Positions 47,331-55,700 of a DNA stretch of 64,000 nucleotides are shown here, in pieces. How positions within the stretch are numbered: the stretch's first letter is position 1; the number at the start of each line of letters is the position of its first letter. Position numbers and translations under genes: made by a program. Where the stretch lies: positions 310,001-374,000 of the forward strand of contig JAFSPA010000006.1 in assembly GCA_017443145.1 (NCBI GenBank). The letters are read 5' to 3'. Source of the DNA: Paludibacteraceae bacterium. Its GTDB lineage: Bacteria; Bacteroidota; Bacteroidia; Bacteroidales; Paludibacteraceae. Under the pieces are notes generated by a model that searched no databases, was not told the origin of the DNA, and saw only the letters and a list, made by a program, of their open reading frames with translations.

Positions 47331-47714
47331 TTAGCTTTTCTTAGCTTTCGGGCGTTTAGCGCCGTACTTGGATCGACGTTGCAAGCGGTTAGCAACACCG
47401 GCGGTATCGAGTGTACCACGAACGATGTGGTAACGCACACCCGGCAGGTCTTTTACACGACCGCCACGTACCATTACGATGCTGTGCTCTTGCAGATTGT
47501 GACCTTCACCCGGGATGTAAGCGTTGACTTCCTTCTGGTTGGTGAGACGAACACGTGCCACCTTACGCATTGCGGAATTAGGCTTTTTAGGAGTTGTTGT
47601 GTAAACACGTACACAAACACCACGACGTTGCGGGCAGCTGTCCAATGCAGGGCTCTTGCTCTTGTCGATAAGTTCTGCTCTTCCTTTTCTAACTAATTGT
47701 TGAATTGTAGGCAT
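47331..47714 (-). CDS. rpsL: 30S ribosomal protein S12 (uS12)
   Basis: 127 residues, a decoding-centre protein. [40 protein letters not shown] and [20 protein letters not shown] are conserved. Both Lys positions whose change gives streptomycin resistance elsewhere are present in wild-type form (PKKPNSA and GRVKDLPG). It is the first gene of the cluster, behind a consensus promoter with a leader of about 110 nt. Confidence 0.98.
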   Translation of the reverse strand: MPTIQQLVRKGRAELIDKSKSPALDSCPQRRGVCVRVYTTTPKKPNSAMRKVARVRLTNQKEVNAYIPGEGHNLQEHSIVMVRGGRVKDLPGVRYHIVRGTLDTAGVANRLQRRSKYGAKRPKAKKS

Positions 47715-47832
47715 TGTAACTTGTTTTGGTTAATAATTGTTGTTAATTGTTTTGTTAATTTTGTGCTTTCGTGCGCTTTATATATTAGGCACTTACGTAG
47801 GTATGCGTCCGTATGCGCGCCGAAAAAGCGTG

Positions 47833-47864
47833 CAAAGGTACTGCTTTTTTTTTGAACCCACAAA
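47833..47864 (-). promoter_or_regulatory. Promoter of the str-S10-spc-alpha cluster
   Basis: Minus strand: TTTG at 47861-47864, a 20-base spacer with an A-tract, then TACCTTTG at 47833-47840. It is a full match to the Bacteroidota consensus. The predicted start near 47826 gives a leader of about 110 nt before rpsL, without a convincing hairpin. No other consensus promoter was noticed down to rplQ. Confidence 0.9.
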
Positions 47865-47878
47865 TATTTTTGCATTTT

Positions 47879-47910
47879 TTTGTAAAAAAACGTCACTTTT
47901 GCTATATTTG
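47879..47910 (+). promoter_or_regulatory. Divergent plus-strand promoter 1
   Basis: TTTG at 47879-47882, a 20-base spacer, then TATATTTG at 47903-47910. It is 14 bases from the rpsL promoter and points the other way. Confidence 0.75.
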
Positions 47911-47920
47911 AGTGACATTT

Positions 47921-47953
47921 TTTGGGATTATTGGTGAAAAAGTAGTACTTTTG
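47921..47953 (+). promoter_or_regulatory. Divergent plus-strand promoter 2
   Basis: TTTG at 47921-47924, a 21-base spacer, then TACTTTTG at 47946-47953. It is tandem to the one at 47879-47910. Transcripts would start near 47960 and run over the small ORF at 47972. Confidence 0.75.
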
Positions 47954-47971
47954 GAGCGTGAAATCAAATCA

Positions 47972-48112
47972 ATGAAATTAATCCGGAAAATGGAAAAGAC
48001 TAAACGCCGCTATTTATGCAGCCGCCTGGATGGACGAAGAATAGCCGCGCATGAATACGCGGCACATAAACGCCATTTTCACAATGACGCTATTGTTGGT
48101 GTCTTGCTTTGA
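47972..48112 (+). CDS. Candidate small basic protein (46 aa)
   Basis: An open frame of 46 codons starting ATGAAATTAA, 12-55 nt behind two tandem consensus promoters. The product is rich in Lys, Arg and His (MKLIRKMEKTKRRYLCSRLD at the start; HEYAAHKRHFHNDAI later) and ends LL. I do not recognise it. The DNA also contains inverted repeats (CCGCG/CGCGG and TTTATG/CATAAA), so the transcript could be a small RNA and not an mRNA. Its end overlaps a small minus-strand frame by 23 bases. Confidence 0.35.
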   Translation: MKLIRKMEKTKRRYLCSRLDGRRIAAHEYAAHKRHFHNDAIVGVLL

Positions 48113-48224
48113 GTTGGGCGCGGAAGAGTTGTTGTCCTTGCGGGCCTTCGTAGTAATAGCCCTTGCTGTTTTTGCCTTCTTTGCCGTGCCTGAGTAGGAC
48201 GGAGGTTTCGTTAGTTACTTTCAT
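48090..48224 (-). CDS. Candidate small protein (44 aa)
   Basis: An open frame of 44 codons on the minus strand, starting MKVTNETSVLLRHGKEGKNS and ending with a GYYYEGPQGQQLF region and a basic tail. The composition looks protein-like (an aromatic and Gly-rich middle, no low complexity), but no promoter consensus was seen upstream and I do not recognise a family. It converges on the small plus-strand ORF. It may be a remnant or a real small gene. Confidence 0.3.
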   Translation of the reverse strand: MKVTNETSVLLRHGKEGKNSKGYYYEGPQGQQLFRAQLKARHQQ

Positions 48225-48305
48225 ATTGCTATCAATTAGGTTGTTGTTATTCGTTGAGTATTCTCGAATTATGCTGTGGTCACGTTATGATAAGGCGTGA
48301 CTGCT

Positions 48306-48382
48306 GTTCCACTGTCGTTTGAGTGTTGTTTTGTTTTCGCTCGACTGTCGTTCGACCGTCGTTCCACCGTCGTTCGACCGTC
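48306..48382. repeat. 11-bp tandem array, GTTCGACCGTC type (7 units)
   Basis: Seven adjacent 11-bp units (77 bp): the last four are nearly identical (GCTCGACTGTC, GTTCGACCGTC, GTTCCACCGTC, GTTCGACCGTC) and the first three are diverged, as if older. Intergenic, no spacers. The 81 bases before it (48225-48305) show nothing else recognisable. Confidence 0.85.
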
Positions 48383-48434
48383 GTTATTCGACGGACAGGA
48401 ATTGGGGTGATTAGTGCGGATGTGGGGCATACTA

Positions 48435-48660
48435 GGTGGGAGCCACTTATTCCTAAAACGAAAGTCACTCCTGCCAAAAGCGGAAGCTACTTCTTCCGAA
48501 AGTGGGAGCCACTAATTCCGAAGGTGGGAGCCACTAATTCTGAAGGTGGGAGGCACTAATTCCGAAAGTGGGAGCCACTAATTTCTGAAAGAAAGTCACT
48601 CCTGCCATAAGCGGAAGTCACTCCTGCCAAAAGCGGAAGCTATTCCTTACGAAAGTGGGA
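48435..48660. repeat. 22-bp composite array upstream of the barrel/GCDS operon
   Basis: About ten imperfect units, most 22 bp long, of two related types: GAAAGTGGGAGCCACTAATT with two further bases, and GAAAGTCACTCCTGCCAAAA with two further bases, plus shortened 16-base copies. Units follow each other directly, so this is a minisatellite and not a CRISPR. It ends about 90 bases before the promoter at 48754. Confidence 0.8.
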
Positions 48661-48753
48661 GAACGTTCCGAGTGCAAAGGTAGGACAAAAAAAATGATAT
48701 GTGCAAGTTTTTTGTCCCAAAATAGCGATTTTTGCTACATTTTTCAAAAAAAA

Positions 48754-48785
48754 TTTGCAGGAATGAAAAGAAAGTTGTATTTTTG
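48754..48785 (+). promoter_or_regulatory. Promoter of the barrel/GCDS-giant operon
   Basis: TTTG at 48754-48757, a 20-base spacer, then TATTTTTG at 48778-48785. The predicted start near 48792 gives a leader of about 55 nt to the ATG at 48847, which also argues against the earlier in-frame Met at 48655. Confidence 0.85.
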
Positions 48786-48846
48786 CGGGCTGAATGTAAG
48801 TACGGTCGCACGCGCACGAGGGCGCAGGTTACGGGATAAAAGTGAA

Positions 48847-49779
48847 ATGAAAGTGGTACGATATATATTGTTGATGGTGATGCTGGTGGCTGGTCTGCTG
48901 CCGGTAGAGGCGAGGTATTTTCGTCGGGCCGGAAATGTGACGGGACTGAAGGGTGATAACTACCACTTCGGTTATATATCGGGTGGATTGGGCTATACGA
49001 GTTTGCAGGAAGAGGTTCCGGACTTTACTCCGTCGGGAGATTTAGGCGGAGTGGTTGGATTCGGCTATGAGTTTAGGAATAACGGTTTGTGGATTAGTGC
49101 GGGATTGCAGTTGAATTTCCATCGATCGAAAGCGACTCTTGAGGAGTATAAGTTCAATACTCCGGGTTATGATACGCAGGGCAAGGAAGTGACGTTGCAT
49201 TATTTGGTTAATGAGCGTGACGAGCAGAAGTGGCAGTTTATTGAGATACCGATAATGGTAGGCTGGTACTTCAAGGGTTTTTATATCGGAGCCGGTCCGA
49301 AAGTGGGCTATTCGCTCAACTCTCGTATTGTGTCGAGTGGCACGTATGATTTGAGTGCGACAAATGAGTTGTATGGGATTGAGTTTAAGAACATGCCGGA
49401 ACATGGTTATAGGCAGTATGATTTTGAGGGCGAGCATGTGGCGAGTCTGAAGCCGATGATTAGTTTGATTGGTGAGATTGGTTATGATTTGCTGTCGGCG
49501 GTACCGACTCGCAGTCAGTTGTGCCATGTGTTGAAGCTTGGTTTTTACTTCGAGTACGGTTTGAACAGTATGGTTGAGCCGGTATCGAGTAATAAGCGTT
49601 TGCAGATAGACACGAAGGATGCGACGAAAGCGGTAGTTAATCCGTACTTGGCATCAGGTATGACGGAGAAATATCGCGTTGTGCCATTCTATACAGGATT
49701 TAAGATTACGTACTTGGTAGGTGGCAGTCGTACGGCTCGTGCGAGTGGTTACCACAGAGGATGTAATTGCTACAACTAA
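48847..49779 (+). CDS. Outer-membrane beta-barrel protein preceding the GCDS giant
   Basis: 310 residues from the ATG at 48847; a Met 64 codons earlier lies before the promoter and in repeat DNA and is rejected. A signal peptide (MKVVRYILLMVMLVAGLLPV, cut near EA) is followed by about ten amphipathic strands: YHFGYISGGLGYTSL, LGGVVGFGYEFRNNGLWISA, FIEIPIMVGWYFKGFYIGAG, LISLIGEIGYDLL-like and FYTGFKITYLVGG. It belongs to the same PorT-like barrel type as the 321-residue protein at 15088-16053. It is followed by the 2,880-residue T9SS gene after 14 bases, so the two are co-transcribed. It may help display or anchor the giant, comparable in position to the partner barrel of SprB-type adhesins; this is inference. 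Confidence 0.75.
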   Translation: MKVVRYILLMVMLVAGLLPVEARYFRRAGNVTGLKGDNYHFGYISGGLGYTSLQEEVPDFTPSGDLGGVVGFGYEFRNNGLWISAGLQLNFHRSKATLEEYKFNTPGYDTQGKEVTLHYLVNERDEQKWQFIEIPIMVGWYFKGFYIGAGPKVGYSLNSRIVSSGTYDLSATNELYGIEFKNMPEHGYRQYDFEGEHVASLKPMISLIGEIGYDLLSAVPTRSQLCHVLKLGFYFEYGLNSMVEPVSSNKRLQIDTKDATKAVVNPYLASGMTEKYRVVPFYTGFKITYLVGGSRTARASGYHRGCNCYN

Positions 49780-49793
49780 AGTAAGGACAGAAA

Positions 49794-52700
49794 ATGAAGA
49801 GAATACACATGATATTGGTAAGTTTGTTGCTGGGAGCGGCGTCTTTGTTTGCGTCGGGCGGCATTATCAATACGGATTATATTCATCGTTGTACGGGTGA
49901 CACTGTATGGTTGTCGCTTATTGGTGGCGAGCAGAAGGTATACACGAACACGACGGTTCGTGATACGGTTCGCGGTTTGGAGCCGACGGAAGACAGTATT
50001 CATGTGTATGTAGTGATGTTCCATCCTCCGATGGAGTTTCGCGAGGAGCGTCAGTTGCTTAACGGCAACAGTTTTGTGTGGCACGGCCAGACGATTACGG
50101 AGCAAGGTAATTATCGTGCGGCATATAAGAGTCAGTATGGTTGCGACAGTATTTACCTGCTGACGGTAACGGCGTTGAACACGGTTATTGAGTCGTTGGA
50201 CACGACGGTAACTATCTGTCAGGGCAGCAGTTACACGTGGCATGAGATGACGGCGCAATCGACGGGTGACTATTCGAAGACGGTTATTACGCCGCAAGGC
50301 ACGCAGATGACGTACACGTTGCACTTGATAGTTAAGAGTGTGGCTGTGACGAAGATTAGCAAGGCTATTTGTTACGGAAGCAGTTATCCTTTCGGCGGCA
50401 AGGACTTGACGGAATCGAATCTGTATAGGGATACGTTGTTGGCTGTGGATGGTTGCGATTCGATTGTGGAGTTGACACTTAATGTGCTTTATCCCGATAC
50501 GGTTGTGGTGTATGTGGAAGCGGATGAGAAAGGCAATGCGACGTGGAATGGTCAAGAGTACAAAGGTCTTGGGGAACATGTTATTCGGACGCAGAGTGAC
50601 GAAGGGTGTTATTCGATTACGCGGTTGATTCTGCTTGAGCATCGTGTGGAGACGATTGACACGACGGCGATTATCTGCGTAGGCGATTATATTGAGTGGA
50701 ACGGGATAATTGGTTACACGACAGGCGAGTATAAGCGCACGGTTGTGGAGAACGGTGTGACGAAGACCTATACGTTGCATCTGACAGCCAAACAGACGCC
50801 TGTGACGAAGCTGAGCAAGCAGATTTGCGAAGGCGATGAGGAGTATTTCCACGGCAAGTTGGTGACGGAATCTGGTATCTATCGCGACACGTTGAAGGCC
50901 GTAGGTGCTTGCGATTCGATTGTGGAGTGGACGATTAATGTAGTTAAGCCGGACTTGGTGGTTGTGACGCATGAGTTGGAGGATGGCGAGACGTATAAAT
51001 GGAACGGTAAGGATTACAAGGAAGCTGGTGTATATACGTATCAGACGAAGAATCACTTCGGTTGTGACAGTATCACGCGCCTTGTGCTGACGAGTCATAG
51101 TGTGGATCGAATTGAGAAGTTCGACACTATCTGTTCGGGTGATTCGGTTAAGTGGGAAGGTATTATTGGTCGTGCGACTCATACGTATTCGCGGATTGAT
51201 ACGCTGCCTAATGGTGATGTGCGCATCTATACGTTGCATCTGGTAGTTAAGCAGCCTGTTCATGTGACGAAGGCGTTGAGTATCTGCACGGGCGATGCGC
51301 AGTTCTTCAATGGTAAGTACTACGATACTCCGGGCACGTATCATGACAGCATCAGTTGCGACACGATTTACAAGGTTGTTGTGACGTTACTGCCGAGTTA
51401 TGAGTATGTCCAGAAGGCTGTGTTTGACGGTACGACTCCGTATATGTGGCGTTATGCGAATCGCGAGGTTGCCGTGACGAAGGAAGGTGTTCGCGACGAG
51501 AATGTGCGCAACAGTGAGACGGGTTGTATGGACCATTATCATCTGGAGTTGCACAAACAGGTTACGGCTCGTCCGCGGACGGTATATTTCTGCGACCCGA
51601 TAACGTTCAAGGGTAAGGTTTATAGCAGTTCGGCGACGGTGTATGACACGCTTTATATGCCGAATTTTGTGGATTCGATAATTGTGTATCGTCTGGTTAA
51701 GGGCGAAGCGTTCCATTCGGTAGAGTCGATTACGCTGCGTGAAGGCGAGACGACTTATTGGCATAATCAGTTGATATCGAACGAGGAGACGTACTACGAC
51801 AGGAACACGTCGATGGCAGGATGTGACAGCACGTATGAGTTGCGTGTGACGTTATTGCCGGTAGTTCAGCCGCGCCCCATTTTCACGGAAGTGGCAGAGA
51901 TATGTTCCGGAGACAGTTATACTTGGCGTGGTCACGAATACAGCCGTACGGATATCTACAAGGAGATTATTCCAGCCGTATTGCCGGACACGATGGACAC
52001 GACGTATATGCTGAACTTGACGGTTCATCCGGCATATGACACGGCATATGTGCATATGTACAACTGCGGCGGGACGCCAATGACGTATGAAGGTCAGGAG
52101 TACACGAGTGATGCGGTTGTTATCACGAAGTATCCGTCGGTACACGGTTGCGACAGTGTGACGAAAGCCTTCTTGCACTTCAACACGGCTTCGTTCAATT
52201 CGGATACGTTGCATTTAGGTGACACAGACACGACGCGGTTGTGGTTCGGGCAGAAGATTAATCATGCCGGCACGTATCTCCACGACGAGCCATTGGCGGG
52301 AGGTTGCATAAGACGCAATCAGTTGGTTGTGTATATGCACCCGACGTTTATCTTTGTCAAGGATACGGCTATTTGCCAGAACGAGGCGCCGTACGTGTGG
52401 CCACTTGCCTCTCCTGAAGAATGGGCAGGTCGCGAGTTCAGTTGCAATCCTGGTGAGACGATCCAGAAAGAGTGGCGTCAATCGACTATTTACGGAGTGG
52501 ACAGCATTTATCGTTTGCGTCTGACTGTTTGGCCGAGTTATATCAAGCGTGAGCGGATAACGATTTGCGAAGGACAGAGTGAGAAAGTGAACGGCAAGAC
52601 GTACTTCAATCTTGTGCCGAATACGATATACCGCGATACGGTTATTCTGCGTTCGGAGCATAACTGCGACAGCATCATCTATTACGAGATTTCGCAGTAT

Positions 52701-55700
52701 CCGACTAAGCGCACCACCGAGACGAAGATTTTGCACAAAGGTGATACGATATTCTGGTACGGCGACACTATTGTGACGTCCGGCACTTTCACGCATGAGG
52801 AGAAACAAGTGGTATGCGGCTGTGACAGTATCATCGAGCTGGTGGTTATTGCGGAGACGGAGAATTATGCAACCTACTGCGTACTGGATACACCATATGT
52901 CTGGCAGCAGAAGAACTATTACACGACGGGTAATTACGTGGATACAGTCTTCGACAAGAATACGGGCGCTATTCTCGAATTCCGGACGTTGCATCTGACG
53001 ATAACGCATCCTATTGACACGACTGTTGAGTTGCGCGGTTGTATGCCACGAGGTGTGACCTTCAATGGTAAGACCTATACGGAGTCGGCGCGTAATGTGC
53101 TGGATACGCTGGGTTGCGACACGTTGTATCATTTGAATATAAAGATTGACACGGCGTATCGGATTGAGTACTTCGATACTATATGCGAGACGGAATTGCC
53201 ATATATTCTTGGTCGTCAGCATCCGAAACTGATTTGGGATCAGGGCACATGGAGTAATGTGGACAAGACGACTTGCGATTGCGACAGTACGGTTACGGTT
53301 CACTTGACTATTATTCCGGACTTCAATCACAATGACTCGGTGTTCTTGTGCAACGAAGATATTGATGCGGGCCATCCGTTTGTGCTGGGCGACCTGACTA
53401 ATCCTAAGTTCGCGGATAACGAAGGCGGCAAGTATAAGGATAAGTGGCAAGGTCAATGGACAGGTCTCAAGTACACGCATGATACGATTATCTGGAACTG
53501 CAGCAAGACGAATTACTTCCACGTTATTGTTCGTCCGAAGGCTATCAAAGACTCGACGTACTACTTGTGCGAATTAGACACGTTGCATTTCGGTTATTTG
53601 TCGAATGGCGAGCGTCAGTTGATTACGAAGGAAGGTGTTTACTTCGACACGGTTAAGTCTGTTTCGGGTTGGATAGATACGGAGGCACATGGCGGTTATC
53701 ACTACTCGGATACACTCTCTTGCGACAGTGTGATTAAGCTGACTGTTTACATGCTTCCGGCGTATCGCGACACGGTTGAGGAGCATATTCCGTTAGGCGA
53801 TTCGATTCTCTGGGGCGGAACATATAAGCATTATTCGGGATACTACTCGGATTCGATAACGAACATGCCAGACAAAGACTCGCAGGGTGAGTATTGCCAT
53901 GCGGTACACACGTTGCGGTTGTTTGTCGACTCGATATACTGGTTGAAAGACACGGTGGATGTGTGCGATGTTCGCAGTAAGACCTTGTCGCATCGTTGGG
54001 CTGACGGTCATGTGCAGAAGTTCACGACTCCACTGACGGAGAGTTCGCTGCATTACTACGACTCGCTGAAGACGAAAGTACACCATTTCGACAGCATCTA
54101 TGACTTGTATGTGAACTTCCATATCACGCCTATTACGTATTTGGACAGCACCATCTGTGACGGCGATACGATACGGTTTGGTTTGACCAAGTTCCACCAG
54201 ACGAGGATGCTGTATAAGACGGGTGTTTATTACGACACGTTGACAGCTGTGAGTGGCTGTGACTCGATTATCAAGTTGACACTTAATGTTTATCCAACAT
54301 ACACGAAGCGCTATTTCGCGGACGAGAAAGACACGGACACGCCGTATGTCTGGGTACATAAGAAGAACGGTGTCGTTGTGGATAAAGACTCGTTGTACGC
54401 GACCGGTGTTTATACGTATCGCTGGGAGTCGGCGTTCGGTTGCGACAGTGTGGATATCATGACGTTTACGGTACATAACACGTATAATTATCATGACACC
54501 ATCACCTTGTGCCATTCGGAGTTGCCATATACGTGGCGTGACAGTTTGGGCAAGATTTACCGTGAGAACATCGAAATGGAGGGCACGTATATCAAGCCAT
54601 TCCAGACGCATGACCATTACGACAGTGTCTATAACCTGACGGTTTATGTTCGTCCTGTTTACGAGCGGGATACGTTTATCCAAGACTGTGCGGGTGATTC
54701 GATACAATTCAATCATAAGAAATACACGAAGCCGGGGACATATCGCGACACGTTGCAGACCGTGGATGGTTGCGACTCGGTTATTGTGATACACTACTCG
54801 TGGCATCAGACCTACTATATCCGCAAGAAAGCCCAGACGGATGATAAGCGTCCGTATCTGTGGCTGCAAGGTGACGGAACGACTCGAACGTTGACTTCGT
54901 CGGGAGTATATTTCGATTCGCTGAAGACCGTTAATACGGGTTGTGATAGTATCATCGAGCTGACGTTGAGTGTTTATCCGACGTATCGTTTTGACGAGAA
55001 CCAGACTATCTGCGAGTCGGAGACGCCGTATATGTGGCGTGGCAAACAATGCTGGACGAGCGGATTGTACTACGACTCGCTGCAGACAAAGATGCACTAT
55101 GACTCGGTTTATGTGCTCAATCTGAATGTGCGCGATACGGCTTATGTGAATAAGCACTTCACTATCTGTCGTGGTGAGAGTTTCGTTTACAACGGCAAGA
55201 CCTATAACCGCGGAGGTGTATGGACCGACACGCTGTCGACTGTTAACGGTTGCGACTCGATTGTTGTTATACGGGTGAAAGAGTTGCCGGATTACTTCTT
55301 CTCGGATACTGCGGCAGTAGCCAATCGTCAGCCCTATGTTTGGAGAGGCAAAACCTTTACGCACACCGGTATCTACCGCGATACGTTGGACTCGTCCACG
55401 GGTTGCGACTCTATTTATCAGTTAGTGCTGACTGTTTACGACAAAGAACAACTGCGCGATACGGTTATTATGGTTTGCAACAACGAGTTGCCGGTTCGCT
55501 GGAGAACACACTGGTTGTCCGAGCAGAAGCTGTTCTACGACACCATCACTACCGGCGATGTGGATACTATCTGGCGGGTTGACTTCCGCGTTATCCAGAT
55601 GGCATATGAGACGATTGAGAAGACGTTGTGCGAAGGAGACATCTACACGTTCAACGGCAAGGGATACGCAAGGGATACGCTACTTCACGAGACCGTTTAT

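Noticed and set aside
43446-47714. Search for tuf between fusA and rpsJ, and for adk between secY and map
   Set aside because: The 125-base and 5-base gaps hold no such genes; absence at these places is usual for Bacteroidota and not a deletion.
48435-48660. Possible CRISPR-like array of 22-bp repeats
   Set aside because: Units follow directly without spacers and vary in length and sequence; there are no cas genes in the window.
47715-48846. Replication origin at the divergence point
   Set aside because: No DnaA boxes, no dnaA or gidA nearby, and composition does not stay leading-strand-like to the right.
48655-48846. Longer N-terminus (64 residues) for the barrel protein
   Set aside because: It would begin in repeat DNA upstream of the consensus promoter at 48754-48785, and it lacks a signal peptide at its start; the Met at 48847 opens a proper signal peptide.
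49776-55364. Three long minus-strand open frames (up to 523 codons) opposite the GCDS giant
   Set aside because: They are Arg/Ile/His-rich mirror readings of the repeats, have no signal, no promoter and no family resemblance; the plus frame has signal peptide, regular repeats and a sorting domain.
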